Below, piece by piece: positions 1 through 4,657 of a DNA stretch of 6,692 nucleotides; the first letter of the stretch is position 1, and each line of letters starts with the position of its first letter. The notes under the pieces were generated by a model, which saw nothing but the letters and a program-made list of their open reading frames with translations, made no database searches and was not told the origin of the DNA. Source of the stretch: Candidatus Woesearchaeota archaeon (lineage in GTDB: Archaea; Nanobdellota; Nanobdellia; Woesearchaeales; UBA11576); contig JAHWIS010000067.1 of NCBI GenBank assembly GCA_019322385.1, forward strand, positions 1 through 6,692, written 5' to 3'. Made by a program: the position numbers and the translations under genes.

Positions 1-399
1 AACGAGGCAAAGACGTTTATCGTTTCAGTCACCGGTGCTGATGACTGGGCAACTGTCAAGATTTCACCTCTACAGACAGTAACTGTCGATGGTGGTGAGT
101 CAAAGTCAGTCTATGTCTATGTTTCAGCAAAGGAGACTTCAGAGCTCGCAGAGCATATGTTTAGCGTTGATATTAAGGACGCTTCTGGCAGCCTCGTGAA
201 GCAGATACCTATGTCTGCTACCGTTGTTGAGCCAGATGCTGACGAATCAGGATCCAGCCTGAAGAGGGCTTTGGAGATTGGTTTGATCGTCCTTGTTGTC
301 ATCCTCATAGTCGTTGTCCTGATTGTGGTTTTCACAAGAAAGAAGGACGATGAGGAAGAGGAAGCTGAGGACGAGATCAGCGGCCAAACATACTACTAA
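1..399 (+). CDS. C-terminal part of a membrane-anchored surface (S-layer/NEW3-like) protein, 5' end outside window
   Basis: The frame is open from base 1 and ends at TAA 397-399, leaving 132 visible residues; the start lies upstream. Residues 1-77 have the alternating beta-strand pattern of an Ig-like or NEW3/CARDB-type extracellular domain (a D-D-W motif, then V-x-V-D-G-G-E-S-K-S-V, then the closing M-S-A-T-V-V-E). About 12 polar residues follow, then one very hydrophobic helix at about 90-111, a positive stop-transfer F-T-R-K-K, and a strongly acidic cytoplasmic tail ending Q-T-Y-Y. The inferred topology is ectodomain outside, acidic tail inside. COG1470-type proteins and putative DPANN S-layer proteins share this plan, but I cannot name the exact family. 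A T-rich terminator follows directly, so it is probably transcribed separately from the next gene. Membrane topology is well supported; the S-layer role is inference. Confidence 0.8.
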   Translation, partial: NEAKTFIVSVTGADDWATVKISPLQTVTVDGGESKSVYVYVSAKETSELAEHMFSVDIKDASGSLVKQIPMSATVVEPDADESGSSLKRALEIGLIVLVVILIVVVLIVVFTRKKDDEEEEAEDEISGQTYY

Positions 400-408
400 A
401 TCCTTAAA

Positions 409-448
409 TTTTTTTTTCATCCTCCTTTCCAATTTCTTTTTTTCTTTT
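409..448 (+). terminator. T-tract transcription terminator of the surface-protein gene
   Basis: Ten bases after the TAA there is a run of nine T (409-417), then a second run of seven T (437-443) and a third of four T (445-448), with no clear hairpin. Multiple T-tracts on the coding strand without a strong stem are typical of archaeal termination. Position right behind the stop codon and before the next promoter fits. Confidence 0.7.
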
Positions 449-478
449 AACAACCTAGCTCTGTTTGGTTCTATTTCC

Positions 479-493
479 AAAAAACATTTAAAT
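479..493 (+). promoter_or_regulatory. BRE/TATA promoter of the PGF-pre-PGF-type gene
   Basis: An A-rich BRE-like stretch (479-484) precedes the TATA-like ATTTAAAT at 486-493. A start site about 26 bases downstream of the box centre would fall near 515, giving a 5' leader of about 20 bases that contains the GAGGTG ribosome-binding site. The T-tracts just upstream separate it from the previous gene. Confidence 0.55.
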
Positions 494-524
494 GCGCTTA
501 GCATTAGCTATATTAAAGTAATAT

Positions 525-530
525 GAGGTG
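525..530 (+). promoter_or_regulatory. Shine-Dalgarno GAGGTG that decides the start of the 534 gene
   Basis: GAGGTG is fully complementary to CACCTC of the archaeal 16S 3' tail. It overlaps a possible GTG start at 528, which makes that start unlikely. ATG 534 (3-base spacer) or ATG 537 (6-base spacer) are the better starts; the 537 spacing is the more usual one. Confidence 0.7.
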
Positions 531-533
531 TAT

Positions 534-1706
534 ATGATGAGAAATCTCTTTGCTGCATTGCTTTTGATCCTTGTGCTGGCGCCATGCGCTGTTGCATATG
601 GAGTCACTTTCTACAACCCTGCCTGGAATCCGCAGGATGGTATGATATTCGAGACTGTAGATCCGGATACGCCTTTCACATTCAATGTCAAGACTGACGA
701 GATTGCAATCACTAAGATAACATTCACTATAAACCGCGAAGCAAAGAACGCAGGAGTCACTGTTTATAATCTCAGGGCAACACCTGACTTCCTTCCTGAA
801 GTGCCTGAGAATGATTCTTACGAGTTCAATGAGCTGAAATATTCCGGCTTTGTGCCTCATGATACTACGAAGTTTGTCTATGAGTTCAGGGTCGCCAAGG
901 GCTGGCTTGAGAACATGTCTGTCGCAAGGGATACTGTCGCGCTGCATTCTTATGATAGGGTCTTGGAGATATGGGAGACCCTGCCGACAAAGATCATCAA
1001 TGAGGATGCATCTAATGTCGTCTACACTGCAGAGCAGGACCAGGGTGTTCATTACCTCTTTATCGGAAAGGCCCAGTCAGGCGAGACTGCAGAGGCTCTT
1101 ATAGAGCTTGAAGAAGAACCTGAAGAGGCTGAAGCACCTGCTGAAGAAGTCGCAGACATAGGAGTTCCTTCTGATATAACTGCTGTGGACCTCACAAAGA
1201 AGCCGACTCCGGCACAACCAGCAGCACCTGCTCCAGAACCAGCACCTGCTGAGACTGTCGAGGATGAGGACGGTTTTTCGTTTGTCGTTACACTTGCAAT
1301 CATATTGATTGTTATCGCGATATTGATACTTTATGTCGTCTTTGGTAAGAAGAAAGGAAGATATAGTGTTGACAAGGAGCTTAGCAGCTACATAGATGAG
1401 AGCCTGAAGCGGGGAAAATCAAAGGAAGATATCAAGACACGCCTCCTAGAGGTCGGATGGCATCATGAAAGGGTTGACAAGGCATTGGCAAGGCATAAGC
1501 AGATTAAGACAAAACCGAAAGCTAAGCCCAAACCTGAGCCGAAATACGAACCGAAACCAGGGTCTTCTGGAAGCATGTCACTCGCAGAGGCAAAGGCTGC
1601 TGCTGAAAAGCAGAAGAAATCCACACCCAAGAAAAAGCCAAAAAAAGCAAAAAAGCCTGCAAAACCAGTAAAGAAAGTCAAGAAGCATAAACACAAGTCT
1701 AAATAA
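534..1706 (+). CDS. PGF-pre-PGF-type surface protein with transmembrane helix, cytoplasmic helical domain and lysine-rich tail
   Basis: Residues are counted from the in-frame GTG at 528, which would give 392 aa; ATG 534 and 537 are residues 3 and 4. A signal peptide (about 3-23: M-M-R-N, then a hydrophobic core ending A-V-A) leads to an ectodomain at about 24-185. Its features (I-T-F-T-I-N, F-R-V-A-K-G-W-L, V-A-L-H-S-Y-D-R, W-E-T-L-P-T, Y-T-A-E, G-V-H-Y-L-F-I-G) match the PGF-pre-PGF domain pattern as I know it. An acidic, then Pro/Ala-rich linker (about 190-247) precedes one membrane helix (about 250-273). Inside the cell comes a helical module at about 279-324 (Y-I-D-E-S-L-K-R-G then L-L-E-V-G-W), resembling UBA-like C-terminal helical pairs, and a Lys/Pro-rich tail (325-392). 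LAPC near residue 20 is a poor lipobox. There is no PGF-CTERM sorting signal; a true membrane helix takes its place. Its function is unknown. The stop overlaps the convergent MEMO gene. Confidence 0.87.
   Translation: MMRNLFAALLLILVLAPCAVAYGVTFYNPAWNPQDGMIFETVDPDTPFTFNVKTDEIAITKITFTINREAKNAGVTVYNLRATPDFLPEVPENDSYEFNELKYSGFVPHDTTKFVYEFRVAKGWLENMSVARDTVALHSYDRVLEIWETLPTKIINEDASNVVYTAEQDQGVHYLFIGKAQSGETAEALIELEEEPEEAEAPAEEVADIGVPSDITAVDLTKKPTPAQPAAPAPEPAPAETVEDEDGFSFVVTLAIILIVIAILILYVVFGKKKGRYSVDKELSSYIDESLKRGKSKEDIKTRLLEVGWHHERVDKALARHKQIKTKPKAKPKPEPKYEPKPGSSGSMSLAEAKAAAEKQKKSTPKKKPKKAKKPAKPVKKVKKHKHKSK
1632..1654 (-). terminator. Antisense T-tract terminator candidate for the MEMO transcript
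   Basis: The lysine codons ending the + strand gene give A-runs at 1632-1636, 1640-1646 and 1649-1654. On the - strand these are T-runs of 5, 7 and 6, starting about 45 bases past the MEMO stop. This is what an archaeal T-tract terminator looks like, so the lysine tail may double as the MEMO terminator. No other T-rich stretch nearer the MEMO stop is better. Confidence 0.45.
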
Positions 1707-2553
1707 AAACAATAGATGCATATCCTACTGCATTGTCATAATCTCCGATGATATCTGCTGACGTGTAATACTTCAGGAGTTCTGCTTTCTTATATTTCAT
1801 CAGCCAGAGCAGCACGCTTATCCCGCACTTGCCGCAGATTGTCGCACCTGTCTTTTCTGTGTAATCTAAGAATCCTTTAGAATCTGCCTTTTCGATCAGC
1901 TTTATCGCTTCACCGTCTAGCTTTTTCATGTTTTCCTTGACATCTTCATCAAACGGCACATATCCATAGTTGAATCCATAGTGCGTGAAGTCAGAAGAGC
2001 AGATGATGATTGCTTTCCTGCCGAGCTCTTTCACAGCTTCCTGGATAGATTTGCCTATCTTCTCGAATTTTGTGTCTGCAATCATTATCGGCACTATCTT
2101 AAGGTCTTTGGTCCTGTCTTTTGACACGAACTGCAGGAATGGCAGCTGCACCTCTATCGAGTGTTCTCCATGATGTGGTGTGTTCTTTATCGGAACCCCT
2201 TTCTCTTCCATCTTCTTGACAAGCTCTGCATCGCATCTTACTGTGCCTAATGGTGTTTCCCAGTCTTCATCACTCGAGCACGTCCATGGCCCTGAATGAT
2301 TGACTCCGAGGATTATGTAAGTATCAGCAAACTCTGCCTCTGCTATCTCCTTGAACACATGTGCAGCTCCTGCACCTGAATAGAAATATCCTGCATGAGG
2401 TGATATTGCACCATATACGTTCTTATCTCCTCTTTTCTTTGGCAATCCGCCAGGCCCGAACTTGTGCGTGAAGCTGCTTTTGATAGAATCCTCCAGCTCT
2501 TTGGCATCTGCTGGATAGAATTGCCCTGCGACTATTGGTTTGCGGATAGTCAT
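1699..2553 (-). CDS. MEMO1-family protein (AmmeMemoRadiSam system protein B)
   Basis: The 284 aa length is close to the usual size for the family, and the family motifs occur in order: R-K-P-I-V-A-G-Q-F-Y-P at the N-terminus, S-P-H-A-G-Y-F-Y-S-G (51-60), G-V-N-H-S-G (83-88), W-E-T-P-L-G (98-103), G-E-H-S-I-E (129-134), S-S-D-F-T-H-Y-G (186-193), T-I-C-G (238-241) and a C-terminal V-G-Y-A-S. H53, H86 and C240 match the metal-binding His/His/Cys of human MEMO1, so the site appears intact. The fold is related to extradiol dioxygenases. Prokaryotic members are often grouped with AMMECR1-like and radical-SAM proteins (AmmeMemoRadiSam); neither partner is in this window and the substrate is unknown. 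The ATG lies 1 base after the stop of the upstream small membrane-protein gene, with GGAAGGT as ribosome-binding site inside that gene's end, suggesting translational coupling. The TAG stop overlaps the convergent gene by 8 bases. Confidence 0.93.
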   Translation of the reverse strand: MTIRKPIVAGQFYPADAKELEDSIKSSFTHKFGPGGLPKKRGDKNVYGAISPHAGYFYSGAGAAHVFKEIAEAEFADTYIILGVNHSGPWTCSSDEDWETPLGTVRCDAELVKKMEEKGVPIKNTPHHGEHSIEVQLPFLQFVSKDRTKDLKIVPIMIADTKFEKIGKSIQEAVKELGRKAIIICSSDFTHYGFNYGYVPFDEDVKENMKKLDGEAIKLIEKADSKGFLDYTEKTGATICGKCGISVLLWLMKYKKAELLKYYTSADIIGDYDNAVGYASIVFI

Positions 2554-2554
2554 C

Positions 2555-2776
2555 TTACCTTCCTATTGATGCTCTTGCAGATTCCCTTCCTGCTTCATAG
2601 CTTTCTGGAGCCTTGCCTATGCCTTTTGCTATCCCCTCAAACGCGCCAGCTATTATATTGAACGGCCCTAATAAGAAGTCTCCAATACCATCCCAGCCAT
2701 ACACCAGGATGCGGATTATCGCTATCAAGAAATACACGATCACGATCCCAAGCAGCACCTTTTTCCACCAGGTCAT
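2555..2776 (-). CDS. Small single-span membrane protein upstream of MEMO
   Basis: This 73-aa protein starts M-T-W-W-K-K, followed by a hydrophobic helix at about 8-26, then a second moderately hydrophobic, Gly-rich stretch (about 29-53: D-G-I-G-D-F-L-L-G-P-F, then G-A-F-E-G-I-A-K-G-I-G-K) that could be amphipathic or re-entrant, and a charged tail with E-A-G-R-E-S-A-R-A. I do not recognise the family. It is likely real because the product has a coherent membrane-protein pattern, a TATA box sits about 26 bases before its ATG, and its stop is 1 base from the MEMO start. The tight spacing implies co-transcription, and perhaps a membrane partner for MEMO, but that role is inference. Confidence 0.7.
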   Translation of the reverse strand: MTWWKKVLLGIVIVYFLIAIIRILVYGWDGIGDFLLGPFNIIAGAFEGIAKGIGKAPESYEAGRESARASIGR

Positions 2777-2798
2777 ACAGCACCAGAATGTATGGTGT

Positions 2799-2806
2799 TA
2801 TTTAAA
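2799..2806 (-). promoter_or_regulatory. TATA box of the small membrane protein-MEMO unit
   Basis: On the - strand the sequence is TTTAAATA, centred about 26 bases before the ATG (A at 2776). Transcription would start at or within a few bases of the start codon, so the message would be leaderless or nearly so. The box lies directly behind the stop codon of the PLD gene. Confidence 0.5.
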
Positions 2807-2807
2807 T

Positions 2808-3848
2808 CTATTCTCCTGCAGCGGCCCACACCATCTCAAACTCCTCAATATACTTTGCAGCTACAACAGGGTCGTGTATGATCAAAAGGTTCTCGTCATT
2901 CTTTGTGTCGCCGTTCTTTGTGGGGTTGAAGCTGCCTGTCACCACTGTCTTGCTGTCGATGATGAATACCTTGTGGTGCATATTAGCTGAGTTTCCGTCC
3001 CACCTGACATCCAGGCCTGCATCCAGGAACTTCTCGCGTTCGAGATACTTGTTGTTCTGGGATTTCTCGAACACCCCGCGGACCTCGACACCATCAGCAG
3101 CCCTTTCAAGAACCTGCTCGCCTATGTCGTCGTGCGTGAATGAGAATGTCATGAAATATATTGATTTCTCAGCATCCTGCAGCGCGTATATTACCTTGTT
3201 TGCGCACCAGTCCTCTGGACAGAAATAGTTCTCGATTCGTTTGCCGTTGATTATGAATTCAGTCTTTTCATTCCTTTCTCCTTTCCCGAACAAGCCGCCC
3301 CACATCTCCTGGAACTCTTTCTCATAGTTCTCTGCAAGGTATTGAGACTGGTAGAAAACAACATTGTTGTTGTTCTTATAGTTTCCTCGCTCTGTCGGGT
3401 TGAAACTCCCGGTCCATACTGCTTTCCCATCCAAGATACAGAACTTGTTGTGCATCAATCCAGAGCGGTTGTCGTGCATTGCAAAATCAAGATGCTTCAC
3501 TTCTTCATAATAATTGTCGTCTGTTATCAGCTTTACCTCTATCTCCTCGCTTCTCTGGAACATCTTTTCCTGCAGCTCAAGCAGCCCGACTTTGAATATT
3601 GCGCAGTGTATGTACTCTTCAGCTGCATCAAGCCAGAGAAGCATCTCATCCAGGCACTCATCCTGCGGGCAGAAATATATCTCTGAAGCAACTGTTGTCT
3701 CGTTGTATATCTGAGGCAGCTCCTCTACATTTCGGTCTGTCACGCTGTTGTTGCTGTTCTTGACAAGCTCTGATATAGTGGCCCAGTTGAGTATGATGAC
3801 TACAATAAGGAGCGCTATCAGTATCTTGTATTTTGTTTTTGTGTTCAT
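2808..3848 (-). CDS. Membrane-anchored phospholipase D-family protein with two HKD motifs
   Basis: Of the 346 aa, residues 1-7 are polar/basic and 8-24 form a membrane helix that can act as an uncleaved anchor. A polar linker is followed by two homologous PLD halves. Half 1 has HKD1 H133-x-K135-x4-D140 followed by G-S-F-N-P-T. Half 2 has H291-x-K293-x4-D298, again followed by G-S-F-N-P-T. Both catalytic motifs are complete, so a phosphodiesterase or phosphatidyltransferase active site is expected. The substrate (lipid or nucleic acid) cannot be told from sequence; small two-HKD proteins of this kind include Nuc-like nucleases. Each half begins with Y-F-C-P-x-D-x-C (58-65 and 208-215), giving paired cysteines that could form disulfides if the domain is outside the cell. 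The ATG overlaps the upstream TtuA-like gene's TGA (ATGA), so the two are probably translated together. Confidence 0.92.
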   Translation of the reverse strand: MNTKTKYKILIALLIVVIILNWATISELVKNSNNSVTDRNVEELPQIYNETTVASEIYFCPQDECLDEMLLWLDAAEEYIHCAIFKVGLLELQEKMFQRSEEIEVKLITDDNYYEEVKHLDFAMHDNRSGLMHNKFCILDGKAVWTGSFNPTERGNYKNNNNVVFYQSQYLAENYEKEFQEMWGGLFGKGERNEKTEFIINGKRIENYFCPEDWCANKVIYALQDAEKSIYFMTFSFTHDDIGEQVLERAADGVEVRGVFEKSQNNKYLEREKFLDAGLDVRWDGNSANMHHKVFIIDSKTVVTGSFNPTKNGDTKNDENLLIIHDPVVAAKYIEEFEMVWAAAGE

Positions 3849-4363
3849 AGTATCTTCTTCAGCCGTTCTTCGCTTTTAAGAAGCCCTGTCTTTGTGCCTG
3901 GATATTTGTTCTCCAGAATATCAATCATCTGGTTTATCTCTGTCTTCACAGGCCTGTAAGTGACTTTCTTTGTCAAAAAATATATCTTCATATCTTTCTT
4001 TGAAACTGGATAGAAGAGCTTGATCACTTTCTTGTTCTCTTTTGTAACGATCCTCTTGTTCTTGAGGAACATCTTGAGGAACTCTTCGTTCTCATCATCA
4101 AGTGTCCATGGCAGCACAAGGAATCCTGTACTTTGTTTCTTCTTTACAATCTCAACAGGCACATTGACAACTCTCTTCAGCATATACTCGCTTGCCTTGT
4201 CTGTGACAAGCAGTTTGCTGTCCTTCTTTATCCTGTATCTGCGGAGATGCCGCCTGATCTTCTGCTCTACCAGCTGGCAGAAGCACTTCCCGCAGTACCA
4301 TTTGTCCACCAGTTTATAAGCAGACCTGCGTATGCACTTATGGCATCTCTTAGGCTGTTTCAT
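3845..4363 (-). CDS. Shortened TtuA/NcsA-like protein with zinc ribbon and degenerate PP-loop
   Basis: This 172-aa protein has an N-terminal ribbon C7-x2-C10 ... C24-x2-C27 and then a helix (Q-L-V-E-Q-K-I-R-R-H-L-R-R-Y), as in archaeal tRNA 2-thiolation enzymes of the TtuA/NcsA/CTU1 group. The expected S-G-G-K-D-S PP-loop after K-L-L-V is replaced by T-D-K-A-S (54-58). A later T-L-D-D-E-N-E-E-F-L (87-96) resembles the family's L-D-D-E-A helix, and the end, L-E-N-K-Y-P-G-T-K (150-158) with L-L-K-S-E-E-R-L, resembles the family C-terminus. Normal members are about 300 aa; here the middle region with the Fe-S cysteines and the C-terminal zinc finger seem to be missing. It therefore probably lacks thiolation activity and may act in binding or regulation. 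The family assignment is by eye and moderate. A TATA box 25 bases upstream suggests a leaderless message. It is the first gene of the unit with PLD. Confidence 0.75.
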   Translation of the reverse strand: MKQPKRCHKCIRRSAYKLVDKWYCGKCFCQLVEQKIRRHLRRYRIKKDSKLLVTDKASEYMLKRVVNVPVEIVKKKQSTGFLVLPWTLDDENEEFLKMFLKNKRIVTKENKKVIKLFYPVSKKDMKIYFLTKKVTYRPVKTEINQMIDILENKYPGTKTGLLKSEERLKKIL

Positions 4364-4384
4364 GCGTTTTAGGAGCTCTAACTC

Positions 4385-4392
4385 ATATTTAT
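4385..4392 (-). promoter_or_regulatory. TATA box of the TtuA-like/PLD unit
   Basis: The - strand reads ATAAATAT, centred about 25 bases before the ATG (A at 4363). No good Shine-Dalgarno is visible between the box and the start. This is the spacing expected of a leaderless archaeal gene. Confidence 0.5.
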
Positions 4393-4425
4393 GTAATTTG
4401 TTACTACTCGAGAATGCTCAAAAAA

Positions 4426-4440
4426 CGAAAGCTTTATATA
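4426..4440 (+). promoter_or_regulatory. Strong BRE/TATA promoter facing the non-coding region
   Basis: The sequence CGAAAGCTTTATATA matches the archaeal BRE-TATA pattern (CGAAANN then TTTATATA) almost exactly, the form often seen before stable RNA genes. The predicted start is about 24-27 bases past the box centre, near 4461. No gene on the + strand follows for the next 230 bases, so the product is most likely a non-coding RNA. The AT core is partly symmetric, but the BRE half is present only in this direction. Confidence 0.65.
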
Positions 4441-4502
4441 GAAGTTCTTACTACATTTATACCCTGGGGGTTGGTTTGGAGAAGTTCTCCTAAACTTAAT
4501 TA

Positions 4503-4555
4503 TCACCTCTTTTTCCCCAGCAGAGCCTCAGCAGTGAGGTTCTGCCAGGGTTTTA
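4503..4555 (+). repeat. Tandem element copy 1: pyrimidine block, 11-bp hairpin, GGGTTTTA
   Basis: TCACCTCTTTTTCCCC (4503-4518) is followed by a stem of 4520-4530 paired with 4535-4545 (11 bp including one G·U at 4525/4540) with tetraloop GCAG. Then come C-A and GGG (4548-4550), which can pair with CCC 4516-4518, and TTTTA. The block is identical in copy 2, exactly 70 bases downstream. Confidence 0.85.
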
Positions 4556-4572
4556 ATCATTAAGACTCATAT

Positions 4573-4623
4573 TCACCTCTTTTTCCCCGGCAGGCCTGTT
4601 TCGGCAGGTCTGCTAGGGTTTTA
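4573..4623 (+). repeat. Tandem element copy 2: pyrimidine block, 9-bp hairpin, GGGTTTTA
   Basis: The same 16-base block lies at 4573-4588. The stem 4590-4598 pairs with 4605-4613 (9 bp including one G·U at 4594/4609) around the loop TTTCGG. T-A, GGG (4616-4618, can pair with CCC 4586-4588) and TTTTA follow. Relative to copy 1, one A-U pair is missing from both strands of the stem and the tip is re-paired (UCA/UGA becomes UG/CA), so pairing is kept while sequence changes. Confidence 0.85.
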
Positions 4624-4649
4624 TGTTCTTTGAAAACCTTCTAAATTAG

Positions 4650-4654
4650 AAAAA
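4650..4654 (-). terminator. Weak T-tract terminator behind the Nudix gene
   Basis: On the - strand five T follow the Nudix TAG by three bases, then a TTCTAA/TTAGAA inverted repeat (4639-4651). The tract is short. It may also mark the end of the opposite-strand RNA. A weak call. Confidence 0.3.
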
Positions 4655-4657
4655 GAC

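Larger units (their letters stand above)
4461..4640 (+). ncRNA. Candidate structured non-coding RNA with tandem hairpin elements
   Basis: No convincing reading frame exists here, yet the sequence is well ordered. From the predicted start it has an imperfect hairpin at 4474-4495 (GGAG at 4478-4481 pairing with CTCC at 4487-4490), then two tandem elements (4503-4555 and 4573-4623), each with a pyrimidine leader, hairpin, GGG and TTTTA. A last possible stem pairs AGGGTTTT (4615-4622) with AAAACCTT (4633-4640). The 5' end ACCCTG (4461-4466) can pair exactly with CAGGGT (4546-4551), closing the first element. It is not a tRNA, SRP RNA, RNase P RNA or box C/D RNA that I can recognise. The 5' end rests on promoter spacing; the 3' end is uncertain. 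Confidence 0.5.

Noticed and set aside
585..599. Lipoprotein signal in the PGF-pre-PGF-type protein (L-A-P-C)
   Set aside because: Pro just before the Cys does not fit a lipobox; A-V-A three residues later is a better signal-peptidase I site.
513..1052. 179-codon open frame on the - strand inside the PGF-pre-PGF-type gene
   Set aside because: It lies antisense to a well-supported gene with signal peptide and domain structure; its own product is Cys/Ile/Arg-rich with no recognisable domain.
2613..2990. Open + strand frame spanning the small membrane protein and PLD 3' end
   Set aside because: It crosses two supported - strand genes and the promoter between them, has no domain pattern, and no promoter precedes it.
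3342..3686. Open + strand frames opposite the PLD gene
   Set aside because: They are antisense to intact HKD-containing sequence; the products are Ser/Cys/Val-rich shadow translations.
4374..4508. Short - strand frame starting at the GTG inside the element 1 GAGGTGA
   Set aside because: About 43 codons of low-complexity product running through two promoters, and the ribosome-binding site overlaps the start.
4503..4623. CRISPR array
   Set aside because: Only two copies, an internal hairpin and a 70-base period with unlike inner sequence; no cas genes or spacer pattern.
4461..4640. tRNA, SRP RNA, RNase P RNA or box C/D or H/ACA guide RNA
   Set aside because: No cloverleaf, SRP helix-8 motif, RNase P core, C/D boxes, or k-turn with ACA was found.
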